Shown here piece by piece: positions 1 to 10,870 of a DNA stretch of 64,000 bases (position 1 is the first letter of the stretch; each line of letters starts with the position of its first letter). This stretch comes from Hygrocybe punicea (lineage: Eukaryota; Basidiomycota; Agaricomycetes; Agaricales; Hygrophoraceae). A model generated the notes under the pieces. It did no database searches, was not told the DNA's origin, and saw only the letters and a list, made by a program, of their open reading frames with translations. The DNA is taken from NCBI GenBank assembly GCA_963556145.1, contig OY744465.1:1-64000 (forward strand), written 5' to 3'. The position numbers and the translations under genes were made by a program.

Positions 1-3000
1 CAGCGCCATCAGCAACGGCACGCCCAAATAGCAGATGAAACGCCATCCATGGCCCATACGGTTTGTCGTCCAAGTGGTTCACTAGTTGTACGTGTAGGCG
101 ACGGAGATCTTCCAATTGCAACAAAGCCCAGGATTTGTTGAAGACAGGAGAGTGGTTGATGCCATTGCTTAGAGCTCTCGCCAAACCCAACCGGACCAAA
201 TTCAGAGGTGTGATCCCTTTGTTGCCTGCGTTAGTCGATCAATATCTGGCATGGGCGGATGCTGATACAACTCACCGTGTTTCCTGGTCCACTGACGGGA
301 CAAGATGTTCTTGTGCGATGCGAGCCAGATGCGCAGAGGTGATTGCGGATCCACGAAAGCTATGATATAGGTTGACATCATCGTTATAAATGGTATTGGG
401 TTGGAGACTCCACGGCGTTGGCTCGTGGTTGCGACCCAAGCCAATGTTTTTACTCGTTCTGTCAACCGTCTAGGAGTCAAATGATCGCGGGTTATGTTCC
501 GCAGCTCCTGGGCATCGGCAAAAATGGTTGGGATGACCCTCGAGAACAGGACCGCGACGATCATTGCGAGATTGTGTTGCCATCGTGTACCATTGTAATT
601 GTCACGGACGTATTGATAGGTCTCCGTTATGAGTCGGTCATCTTCATGGGGATTTGTTTCTGACACCGACGCAGCACTGAGGGACCACTCGATGGGAAGC
701 TCAGTCTTCTTCTGGAAATTGCTGAGATCCATGATGGGGATGGATGATGACCATTCCATGTTCGCGCTCGAAGCCAACATAAGTTGCACGCCAGCGGTCG
801 CTGCAGATGAATCGTCGATGATGGCGGCGCCTGGGAGCTGTTTTGATAGGGCAACATCCCGGGTGAGCGTGACCCAGTAATCATGGCGCGGAGTCAACCT
901 TCGTCGTCCGCGGCCTGGAACGATGGGAGCATTCCACGGAATGACCTGGATGCGCATCCGCTGTGCCACGATCTCAAATACCCTGCTGACGAAGACAGGC
1001 TGGTCTGATGCCGTTGTGAACCCTGACATCGTCTGTACCGCCACGCCCAGAATGGACCAGAAAGATCCTTTTGGATCCACTGGTGAGGTTATGGATGTCG
1101 CAATCGCGTTGGACCCAATTGCATATAGTGACCTCCCGAAATCACGATAAGATAGGGTTTTTGGCTCGGACATGAGCAAGCCGGCTTGCATACTTGCATG
1201 GGTTTTGCAAATGATCCTGATGAGCTGATGTAAAGTGTCGTGGTTGTCGAGACCACGCGGGCTAAACGCCAATGGCTCCGCATTTTTCTGCCAGAGCTTC
1301 AGGACGAGTTTGCGGTTTTGCGCTGATTCAACTTCGATTGGACTGGCACTTTGCATCTGGGCATGTATTTCTTTGTTGACGGCGTCGATGATGAGGTTGA
1401 CACAATCTTGGATGTAGGTGGTGAGGGCTACATATGCGATAGCGTATACCTGTTTGTTTTCTGGTTGGGAATTGATGAAGAGGCCAGGCGGGGCCCTGAC
1501 GAGACATTGTGCGATGGCAAAGTGGGCTTGCATGCGCTGCGGATATACAAGTGTCAGTTTGGATTCGCAAGACCGGTTGAATGAATATCACAAGGCCGCG
1601 GGTCGAGCATGCTCGACCCGCGGCCTTGTGGGCTCTCACTGCGTGCATGTTGCTCGCGGCATGGGATAAGGACTCACCGAATAGTGTGGCAGTCCATAGG
1701 TAACCACCTGTGCTCGTTTTGATGCAGACAACGGTTGATGCGTCGCAGGGTCGAACGGCCACTCCTCAGCCACCACTGAGAAGTCGTCATCCATGGTCAA
1801 GCCCACTCTCACGGCTGTCGAAAACGTGGGCAAGCCATGCTCGACAAGTGCCATGGAGACCCACAGCGGTCGCATGACTGATGTGGCCAGAACTTTCCCA
1901 TGCCCGGTATGCATGAAATTCAGTGCACGTTCCACGACCGATGCTAATTCGATCCACAGCGGATTGATACGTTCCTTGCGCTCTAGCAAGGGCAACGATT
2001 TGTTCCAGATCTTCTCCAGCAGTATCGTCAACCCATACGAGTTCCACTTGTATACATTCGGAAAGGCCTGTTAGCGTTAATCAGCCATGAGAACCGCACG
2101 TAAGACATTTTGTGACACTAACCATCGGTTTCAACAACAAAATGTGTGACTTTATACCATCCAATATCCTAGGATGGGCATAACAACATGACAAAGGAAT
2201 CAGAATCTGTGCAAAGAGTTGTCTGTAGCAGGGATGGATCAGCATGTACCAGAGCCAAAACGTCTCCATGCTCACCCGCCGGACCGGACCTCTGGTTTCA
2301 TGGCGAGGAGATCAAGGTTGTACACGTTCTCGAACCGCAATTCACGGTGAACATTGGCCTCTGCGATTTTGCGGACGAAGCGCTGGTGTGGGAGGTCATT
2401 CTTGCAGAGGTCAAACTTCTTCTTCGCTATGCGCACTTCTTTCGGTGTTTGTGCATAGCTCCCCGCGAGAGCGGCGGTCACCAAGCCGAGCTGCGCATCG
2501 TGATGTTGAGCCCCCTTCCCTCGTGCGAAATGCATGACAGAATTGTAACCCTGGGTGGCCACCCCAGTAATGGGAGGATGTGATGACCGAAGCGAGTCCT
2601 GAGCATCGTCGTCGTCGTCACCCTCACTGAACAATGAACTGGCCCGATGGGGGATGCGCAACTTTCCATTCAGCTCCTTCAAGAACGGCCTGAATTTATT
2701 TATGAGACCATGTGCTTGGAAGTGACCATGATACTTCAAGCCGGCTTGAGGATATACATGATATTTGAGCTTTAACCTACGGCCCGCGGCATGGGCATCG
2801 TTGTCAGAGTCTGAATCCGTCGCATCATCAGGTAGATCGGTGAAGAGCTCGTGGATGTGCCGTAGGGTGACGAGGCCAGCATACGGTTGAATCCTTGGGT
2901 CATGGAGTGCGAGACGGCGTGCGACGCGTGTGCCGCGGGATGTGTAGACGCATATTTCATTGTCATTGTCGTCGACAAGAGGCATGTCGTGTATTTGCTC

Positions 3001-4557
3001 AACGGTCAACTCAACACGTTCAGATTCAAAGGGACTATCCCACAGCGTGCCGACCGCCTGAAATGCTTCGGCTTCGGGACGTGGCAACCACTGAACGACA
3101 TGTCGGACGCTGTGGTGATGCAATGTGGACCCTTCAAATCAAGCGAGCGAGCAACCACTAATGCGACGCACCGAATATGAGTTGCGATTGCGACACTGAC
3201 ATATCGCACTTTTCCATAATCGCGTTCTTTCGCCCAGTTGCCCCGTTGGGCGAGGTCACCGAACTCTTGGTTTTGGCCGTACCTGGATGTAACCGAGATT
3301 GGGCGTCGAGTGAGGAAAAACCCATCCTTGGTGTATTTCTCGGGGGCCTTGAGGAACCAGTCATCATACCCTTCGATGATGTATTTGTTGAAGTCTCGCA
3401 GAGGGGACAACTTCAGGGTTATGACCGCAAAGTCGCTGAACAGCGACTGCTGTCAGTAAATGAACCGATGGAGAGAAACACTATTGGAACCGTCAGCCCA
3501 GCCCGCAGGTCGAGCATGCTCGACCCGCGGCTTGTTTGGGCGAGAAATCCATGGCTATTTTTTAAATAATAATCACGGCCAATCATTCATTACCATGGTC
3601 ACGATAACCATGGTCATGACCCGGAGAGTCACACTCACGGTCCCGCAAGCCCGCGGGGTTTTGGGCGACAAAGACAGCTAACCAATGGCGTTAAGCTAGT
3701 CTCCCGCCGTTCCCCGGGCAGCAAAGACAGTGTGGCCCTAGCCCAAAGCATGATGATGATCGAGGAAGCGGATGAATCACGTACAGGAGGTTGCAACACC
3801 CGCGCAGTGCCGCCATGTTGTCCAGGTCGGGATAGGTCGCCCCAATGAAGAGACCTTCGTACAGTGATTTCTGTAACATGGAGAACAAGAAGAATACGAA
3901 TATTCGATAGTGTGTCGGGGACAGTTGTGTTGACCCGGAGCAAGTGCCCGCTGGCACGACCTTAGAGTCGATTGTCAATGAGCTTACTGGAGCCATCGCG
4001 AGCCAGATGTCTTCCGCCATGGGAGACCTGCCGATCCAAAGCATGGAACCGATGGGATCGAAGCCGAGCATGGCATACTTGGAACGGAACTGTCTGATGG
4101 GTTGCTGAAGATTCAACCCGAACTCAAAGTTGTGAACGATCTGTTCTAGGGGGATGAAGGCATCCAACCCGATGCCTGCGGAGACGCAAGTGAAAAAATC
4201 TATGAAGTTCAGGTCTGCGTTCCAGGACAGCATAGGGTCGTTTGAAGGACTGGTGTACTTGTCGTCGATGCTGAGTTGCATGCGCTTGGTTAGAATGGCC
4301 AGTGCAGATGACACCTTGGAGTTGTCGTAGTTGTTGGCGACCCGGCTCAACCGCAGCTTGAATGGGTTTTGTTGATGGTATGAATTGCGCTCCTGGTCGC
4401 CATTGAAATTCATGAGAGATGCAAGCACCCGTTCTTGGGGAACGGAATCGGGGCCTGACAACTGGGGAGCCTCTTGGGTAACGTCGAACGGTGCGACTGT
4501 CAGAACGTCTTCGATGGACGGCTCATCGCCGATGGGATAGCCATATCTTTGTTCCAT
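1..4557 (-). CDS. Gene A: unrecognised multi-exon protein, 3' end outside window
   Basis: I do not recognise the family. The protein starts MEQRYGYPIGDEPSIEDVLT at 4557. Exons I can place: 4557-3785, 3435 to about 3200, about 3150 to 2280, 2071-1678, 1536-276 and 225 to the window edge. The joins at 3785/3435 (phase 2), 1678/1536 (phase 0) and 276/225 (phase 1) have GT-AG borders and keep frame. The join near 3200-3150 I could not resolve, so a frameshift there is possible. An acidic run (DDATDSDSDNDA) lies in the third exon. No catalytic motif, signal peptide or clear membrane segment stands out. The introns 3784-3436 and 1677-1537 each hold one copy of the local palindrome, as do introns of neighbouring gene B on the same strand. 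It could be part of a lineage-specific gene pair with B. Confidence 0.6.
1589..1630. repeat. Palindrome copy 1, perfect 42 bp, in gene A intron
   Basis: Two 21-bp arms, CACAAGGCCGCGGGTCGAGC plus A, mirror perfectly around 1609/1610. Lies in the intron 1677-1537 of gene A, 47 nt from the donor. The outer seven bases of each arm are not shared with other copies yet are complementary to each other. Confidence 0.95.
3503..3530. repeat. Palindrome copy 2, in gene A first intron
   Basis: 28-bp core with one mismatch at 3507 (CCGCAGGTCGAGCA against TGCTCGACCCGCGG). Lies in the 349-nt intron 3784-3436 of gene A. Confidence 0.9.
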
Positions 4558-4899
4558 GGATTATTGGTTGATTGAGGGACTCAGGTGGAATGGAATGAAG
4601 AGCGGAGGTGACTTACACGTCGATATTGCTGTTGTCAGTCATGCTGGATTGGTTGTGGATTGTACAAAGCAAGGCCGTTTTTTTCAATTCTGTCGTCCGC
4701 CGGTTGCCCTGAAGTACCTTAATTTAAAGTTCCAGACCCAAACATATGCATCACTCAACCGTGCTATCAATGTCGCGTGCCAGGCGCAAACGGAATGGTA
4801 TTGACAACGGTAAAAATATGTACACATGATGGTTGTACACGATATAAATGATGGGGGACACGAGGAGCAGGCGATGCGACCGGACGGGTGTATGCCGGA

Positions 4900-7800
4900 C
4901 TAATGCTTCGGGGCGGGTTCAACGACGAGTTTGGCAGCTGAGCTGCCGCCGGTTCCTTTCGGCTTGGACGATCCTGTGCAACTGTGAACACGGTGAACAA
5001 GACTGGCTGGGTTGGAATACTCACCGGGGGCGGGTTCCAGAACGACTGTGGCAGACGAGCTGCTGCCGGTCACATTTTTCCTAGACGGTCCTGCGCCAGG
5101 CTGAGCACTGTGAAGATTTTGACCGGGATGGTGTGCTCACCAGCGGCTGAGCCTTTCTTGGCATTGTATCGGGGGCGCATCAAGACTTGCACCTTGCGCG
5201 TTCGGCCCTGTACGACGTCGGATTCTTGCTCGAGGCGGCTCACTGTGGTGATGGGGCGTTAGGCTAGGTTTCGTGACTACATTTGATATTACCTTTGTGT
5301 TGCGGCGAGCGCGGCGATGTGGGCGGCACGTCTTGAACGTAAGCAGATGAGCAGGTACCCGGGTCATAAAAATCGACTGAGCTGACCTTGCGGGTCTGAG
5401 ACTATGGTTGTTGGGAGCAGATAGGGTTAATAGCAAGATGATGTTAGGTCAGGGGGACTAACCGAGGTCTTCTTCGTTGATGTCTTGAGCAGAGGTTGAG
5501 TCGGTGCCATGCGTGGAGGATTGGACACTTACCTCCGACGGTGAATTGCAACAACGTGTTATCGTCGAGCCCAGCGAGCGATGAATCTGCATGAGCGACA
5601 TTATCTCAACAGTGCGCGGGTCGAGCATGCTCGACTCGCGGATACGTACTCTGTTGTGTCGGTAAAACATCGGCCGCTGTGAATGAAACGGAGCAACCGT
5701 CGATCGTGAGTTGATTGATAGGCCGCGAGTCGAGCATGCTCGAGTCGCGGGGACGCACCCATGTTGATTCCACGGTTCGCAACCGCTGTCGATGTGGCGG
5801 CCATCAGTGCACGCTGAACAAGCATACTCGAGCGACAGATACTCACCGATATGAAACATATCGTCGTCGTCGTCTGTCAATGCGACCAAAGGTTAACTAT
5901 ATCAGTAGCCGCGGGTCGAGCGTGCTCGACTCGCGTGAACGCACCGAGAGTAAAACCACCGTCAAACGCTGCTGTCAAGGGGACTACTTGTATGTGAAAG
6001 GTAAGTCAATAGCCGCGGGTCGAGCATACTCGGATCGCGCATACGTATACGTACCATAACCAGAGGCATCGACGTCCGTCCCTGAATATTCGATCAGATA
6101 ACATCGCACGACGGGTTTACATCGGCCGCGGGTCGAGCATGCTCGACCCGCGCATACATACCTCGCCCTTCACCATCGGTCCCTTGCGTCAGCACAACTA
6201 CATATATATACTGATTGGCACCGCTGTCACATATCACGAGAGAGAGACAGACGACAAACCTGCATTCTCATGCTCGGTGAGGCGATCCACCCTTGTCCTT
6301 CGTCTCCCGGCAGGCTTCTTCCCCTTGCGCGAATCCTTCCCACCAGCAGAAGTCCCGCCTTGGTGTCCTGCTCCCGTGATACCGGGCTCTTGCAGCGTCG
6401 AAATCGAATCAGTCCGGACCTTCCGCTTCTTCGGCTCAAGGGGCGGAGGCGGTGATGGCCCTTTGGCGGACATTGCGGCTGACGGGTTCTCTGCAGAACT
6501 CCCGGACGCTTTTGGGCGGGGGCGTGTCTTCACGGCCTCATCAGCACTGGACGCGTACTCGTCACCGGATTCCTATATGCTTGATCAGACCACGGACATA
6601 ACTAACTGCGCCCGGACCGTCCGCTCACCTCAACTTCCTGGCGAACAATTGTAAACAGTCGATCGGCCGTATCGAACTGCTTGTACCAGTCAGGATTTAT
6701 CGCGACGTCGTCTTCATCGTCCTTCCGGTGGCGTCTCACTTCTTCGAGGACGGCGTGGTTTACCGATAGGGCGCGGACCAGTTCAGTCAACGCGAAACTC
6801 ACTTCCGACGACACGGCGGCGCGGCTGTCGAGTTCGGCCTTCGCGAAGGGCAATCGTTCCGTCTTCGTGACGATGGCTTGAACCGCTTTCTCCGCCGCCT
6901 GCCTGCGTTTCACGGCAGCGTCGTCCGCGACGAATTTCGTGATGTCGAACTGCGTCTGGTTGGTCGGCTGGGGGTTGGCGTTGACGCTTAACCGATCCGG
7001 AAAGGTCCAATCCGCACGCTTCTCGCTCGTCACGTCCCCTGCACTGCTGGTCGCGATCGTGGCGACGACTTTGACGTGGCCGCGGAGCAGATCGGCAATG
7101 CCGTTCCGCAACAATTGGCCCGCTATCGAGTTCTTCAGCAACGCTGGCCGGTAATGGCGAACCAGATGCGTCTCCACCACGGCTGACATGACCATCAGCG
7201 GCCAGTCACGGTTCTTGTTCTTCGACTGCCGCCATGGCCAGCTTGTCGCGGCAACGCAGAAATTCTCGATGGCAACGTATCCGGTCTCCCGGCGTACCTT
7301 TTCGAGGTTCTTCGTAACCTCGTCTTGTTCGCTTTTCAAGATCATTGGGTTGCCGGTCGCCCATTTTACCGAGGGCCCGCCGGATTTGAACATACCTTCT
7401 AGGAGAGGCTTCTTCGCGGGACGTAGAAGTTCCGAGCGCTGCTTAGTCCTGATATCCTCGTCGAATTGGACGAGGATGTCGCGTTGCGCGACGAAATACA
7501 TCGCGAGCTTCATGCTTGTCGTTAGCGTTTTGCCGTGCGAAGGGTAAATCGTTGTGACTCACGGCGTTCGCGGCTTGCGCCGGGTCACGGAATCGTGCGA
7601 CGTCCTGACGGATGGACGCCAGCATATGTGCGGTATAGTCCGAGGCCACACCGGTGCGGTAGAATATTTGATGGTCGATCAAAGGTTCGATCCATCGAGA
7701 AACCTAGTGGATGACTGTTAGCATCTGGGACATAAGATATTCCGCGGGTCGAGCATGCTCGACCCGCGGCACATGTACGTGAGATTGAACCCGTCGATGA

Positions 7801-9703
7801 ACGTACATCTGCATGTCCGCAGGTCGAGCATGCTCGACCCGCGGCACATGTACGTGAGATGGAACCCGTCGATGAACATACATGTACGTCAGATCGAACC
7901 CGTCGACGAGCATGCATGTATTGTCCGCGGGTCGAGCATGCTCGGATGGCGCTGCACTGAGAAGCGAATGAATGATTTACCTCTCTCAGCGCAAATGGTA
8001 TCATCGCCAAACCATCCGCAATTCCGAATAACATCCCCTTCGTCAACAACGGAAACCGGACGCGACCCTCGTGCCGATGCAAGGCCCATCGTAACTTCGC
8101 CAGAATCCTGTCCGCCACTTTCGTCTCTTCCTCCCCCTGCCATACCTCCCCCGCTACGTTACTCGACACGTACTCCGTCACTTCCGTAACGTACGCTCCA
8201 AAGTACGGCGCAACTTTCGCGTTCTCCGTCCCAACCAACAATCGCATCGGAACCCGCTCCTCCAGCTCGATGAAGGACTTCGTGAACGCATTGTCGAGCG
8301 CATTCAAGACGCCGTCGTTCAACATCCCACCGCAGAACTGAGTCCCACTCCGGTGGAATTGCTTCCACATCCTAACCTCCCGCAGCGCCAGCTCCGCCGT
8401 TTCCAACACCATATCGTCCGGTTTCGGTGCCTCCCCATAGTATTGCCGCTGCTCTGCAGCGGTCATCGCAATCTTTTCCCCTTGGAATAGATACCGGAGG
8501 ACACCGGCACACGCATCGATCACTTCCGCTAAGATCTGTTAACCGCCACATCCAGTCAGGCAATGGATCAACGCCATGAATGTGAATCGACTTACCCCAC
8601 CGTGCACATCTTGCATTTGTGACCGCTGCCAGGCCACTGTAAAAATTTTGGACGTCGTGAAATGGCCGCCGAACCGGACGAGCGTGATCAACGATCGAAG
8701 GTTGTCCTCTGACTGCAGCACTTGTCCCAACTTGCTGTCGTTACGCGCCGCTTCCGTCCGTATGCTAACTCGTTTCTGCACGGTCGGCGCCATCATCATC
8801 TGCTTAACCATTAGAACCAGTTTCTCCTCCTGCGTTTCCGTATACTGGAATAGCCGGATGTTTCGTGACAAATAGAAGGCCGGTTCCGTTCCGTGTTCGA
8901 TGAGTTTCCCTAACAGTCCGCTTGAGTTTTTGCCCCGCAAAATGTACCCGACGACTTACCTTGGTCGATAACCTGGACCCCCCAATATTCCGTCAGCTTG
9001 AACTCGTTTTCGATAATCCGGAGCTCCGCTTTGAGCTCCTCCATCCGGTCGAATCCCGTCCGTTTGTCCGGGTTAAGCTTCTCGATCGATTTCCGTAGCC
9101 CGTCCGCCTTCTTCGTGAGTGACCCTCGCATCTCCAAAATCGCCTCCACTCGATGCTGCCCGGACGCCATCGTCCACTTCAGATTCTCTAACCCTTCCGC
9201 CGTGAGCCTCAACTTCGGCAGCATCCGCCCCACCGTCAGGTCCTTCGTCAGCGACGTCCGATCGATATACGTCGTGTTGTCCACAACCAGCGGCAGCAGG
9301 GCGTCCACCTTGTACCATTGGACGCCCTCGTGTTCCATGGACTTCACGATGTCTTTAACCCTCGCCTCGACCAGCGGTCGCGGGTTCCACATCCCGTACT
9401 TGAACTTATCGGCATATTTCTCGACTTCGATTTTCGCGTAGCCCAACGTGGCAGCAAGGATGGCCGCCGTGTATCGTTCGTGTTCAGCCGCGCTGTAGAC
9501 CACAGCGTCCGTGTCGGTCTGGCCCTATGCATTGATAACGTATGTGTCAGCTCATTCTCGTCGTACCGTTGGCGTACCTGTGTGTTTCCAGGCTGGGTTG
9601 CTTGCGTGCCCATCTGAGGGTCCGGTGATGTTCGCATCTCCTCCTCGCCACTGGAGCCGGCGGAAGAGGTCGTTTGCGAGCGCGACGAGGCCTGAGTTGA
9701 CAT
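4900..9703 (-). CDS. Gene B: ParB/Srx-like domain protein with microexon-encoded tail
   Basis: Begins MSTQASSRSQTTSS at 9703. Main exons: 9703-9578, 9524-8960, 8909-8596, 8535-7981, 7703-7563, 7507-6629, 6572-6260; all junctions are GT-AG and in frame. Exon 2 carries a ParB/sulfiredoxin-type signature (ASGQHRVEAILEMRG), expected in a nuclease/CTPase-like fold; function in fungi is unknown. Exon 7 (disordered, Pro/Ser-rich) contains PKKRKV, a classic nuclear localisation motif, so a nuclear role is inferred. From 6182 to 5463 come eight microexons, then 5376-5293, 5242-5140, and two related exons (about 5091-5026 and 4977-4900) ending VVLEPAP and VVEPAPKH. An extra base in the G run at 5159-5161 breaks frame: unspliced reading stops at 5138-5136, while the reading frame of the last two exons needs one base fewer. 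It could be a sequencing error or a real truncation. Confidence 0.7.
5615..5640. repeat. Palindrome copy 3, next to microexon donor
   Basis: 26-bp copy with one arm mismatch. It ends 9 nt from the donor at 5649 of the microexon 5676-5650. Confidence 0.92.
5723..5750. repeat. Palindrome copy 4, next to microexon donor
   Basis: 28-bp copy with a mismatched base pair between arms. It ends 8 nt from the donor at 5758 of the microexon 5785-5759. Confidence 0.92.
5909..5935. repeat. Palindrome copy 5, next to microexon donor
   Basis: 27-bp diverged copy (central GCGTGC instead of GCATGC). It ends 9 nt from the donor at 5944 of the microexon 5971-5945. Confidence 0.9.
6013..6040. repeat. Palindrome copy 6, decayed, next to microexon donor
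   Basis: Left half-site intact (CCGCGGGTCGAGCA), right half-site mutated. It ends 14 nt from the donor at 6054 of the microexon 6081-6055. Confidence 0.85.
6126..6152. repeat. Palindrome copy 7, next to microexon donor
   Basis: Perfect 26-bp palindrome at 6127-6152. It ends 9 nt from the donor at 6161 of the 21-nt exon 6182-6162. Confidence 0.93.
7742..7769. repeat. Palindrome copy 8, gene B intron
   Basis: Perfect 28 bp (CCGCGGGTCGAGCA and its reverse complement). One of three copies in the 277-nt intron 7980-7704 of gene B. Confidence 0.95.
7817..7844. repeat. Palindrome copy 9, gene B intron
   Basis: 28 bp with one arm mismatch. It starts 75 bp after copy 8, and the sequence after the two palindromes (CACATGTACGTGAGAT, then GAACCCGTCGATGAAC) is repeated. 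Confidence 0.93.
7925..7950. repeat. Palindrome copy 10, half decayed, gene B intron
   Basis: Left half-site intact, right half-site mutated after CTCG. Closest of the three copies to the donor at 7980 (30 nt). Confidence 0.85.
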
Positions 9704-9858
9704 TACGGATACAAACGATTGATTAAAGTTCGTGGCTGAGTGCGCCTGGCCAGTTGTCGTCGGGTGGCGGCCTCATGGCAACCACGTGTCAATCTCGTGG
9801 GTTACTATAAGTGATTTTATAATTTATAATAGTATATTCGAATACCCTCGTAAGGCTG

Positions 9859-9896
9859 CAAGTCCGCGGGTCGAGCATGCTCGACCCGCGGACTTG
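9859..9896. repeat. Palindrome copy 11, perfect 38 bp, upstream of gene B
   Basis: Two perfect 19-bp arms (CAAGTCCGCGGGTCGAGCA). Lies 156 bp upstream of the gene B start, in promoter or 5' leader. As in copy 1, the outer bases of the arms are copy-specific but complementary. Confidence 0.95.
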
Positions 9897-9983
9897 TGCT
9901 TTAGGTTAAGCAACCGGTTACTCATCATATATGCTGGGATCATGTTATAAGTATACATGACTGCAGATCATATGATATATGCC

Positions 9984-10010
9984 CCGCGAGTCGAGCTTAC
10001 TCGACCGGCG
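9984..10010. repeat. Palindrome copy 12, decayed, upstream of gene B
   Basis: Mutated centre (GCTTAC for GCATGC) and one altered arm, but still clearly the same element. It lies between gene B and gene C. Confidence 0.8.
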
Positions 10011-10870
10011 CACATGTTTCAACCAGTGTTCAGCACATCGTTCACAGGGCAAAAAACGTACGCGTAGTGGGTGACATTTTCCATTTCTCACAAGCCCAAC
10101 GCTAGTCTTAGCCTAACTCTTTTACAAAACACTATATATAATGGGGACATTGAGACTGCTCCTGCCTAGCCCCGTGCTGCAGCAGCCAAGGCAAAAAAAA
10201 TCCACGCGGGAATCGCCGCTGAGGAGGGTAATCTCAAAAAAGCAGATGTCAACATGGATTACAGCACCTCCGACCTATATGCATCTGATACTCCCAGCAT
10301 CAAATTGATGAAGACTGTGAAAGCGAAGACTGCTGTGGCCAAAGTGAAGACCGAAGTCTCACTTCGTGAGTCCCCTCTGATTATACCCCCTATGTAAAAT
10401 ACTGAATTTTCGTTAGCGTTGATCACCTTTGTTGTTCCTGAAGGTGGCAGCGATTCTTTGAAGATGGTTATGATTTCACGCCACGAATCACGCGAGACTA
10501 CATTTGAAGATTTCAAATTAAAATATACGCTACATTCAGATGTACCGATGTCAAAGTCAAACCCCAATTGACTTACCAGATAGGTGTCCAAGGCCATATT
10601 TACTCACTTGTCGATGACAATGATTTTTCATTGATGATGGGCAGCCAGGAGCTTGTATGGAAGAAATGTGCAGATGCAAAAGTCTTCATATTGGTCCCTA
10701 AAAAGGTACATCTCATTTATCATTTGATATATTATACCTCAACTGAGTGTCATCTTAGTACCAGGTTTCTTTTTCCGACTACATACAGAAAAAGAAAAGG
10801 AAAGTGACAACCACGAATTGGTCCTGCAGACGTGCAGCCTGACCTTTGCTCAATCTTGATGGTACTGACA

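Larger units (their letters stand above)
5463..6182 (-). other. Array of symmetric phase-1 microexons in gene B
   Basis: Eight consecutive small exons on the minus strand: 6182-6162 (21 nt), 6081-6055, 5971-5945, 5873-5847, 5785-5759, 5676-5650 (each exactly 27 nt), 5586-5533 (54 nt, twice 27) and 5483-5463 (21 nt). Every one is bounded by AG and GT, begins and ends in phase 1, and lacks a stop, so any subset could be skipped without changing frame. The 27-nt exons each encode nine residues: GTDVDASGY, AAFDGGFTL, DDDDDMFHI, AVANRGINM, AADVLPTQQ. Introns are 49-83 nt. Acceptors are strongly alike (gacag, cacag, gcag). Donors are gtatgtat, gtacgtat, gtgcgttc, gtgagtat, gtgcgtcc, gtacgtat. Transcription has not been shown. 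Confidence 0.65.
7742..7950. repeat. Tandem 75-108-bp units containing palindromes
   Basis: Within one intron of gene B the palindrome is followed by a shared tract (ACATGTACGTGAGAT, then GAACCCGTCGATGAAC). The palindrome is present three times; the GAACCCGTCGA stretch is present three times with small changes. It looks like local duplication of a palindrome plus flank. No convincing extra microexon could be placed between the copies. Confidence 0.8.

Noticed and set aside
5601..8143. Peptides RACSTRGL, EHARPA and MLDPR recurring in many predicted frames.
   Set aside because: They are translations of the palindrome in its different frames, not a protein motif; the copies lie in introns.
1589..10010. 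Regularly recurring palindromes considered as a CRISPR-like array.
   Set aside because: Spacing is irregular, copies are inside eukaryotic introns, and no cas-like gene is present.
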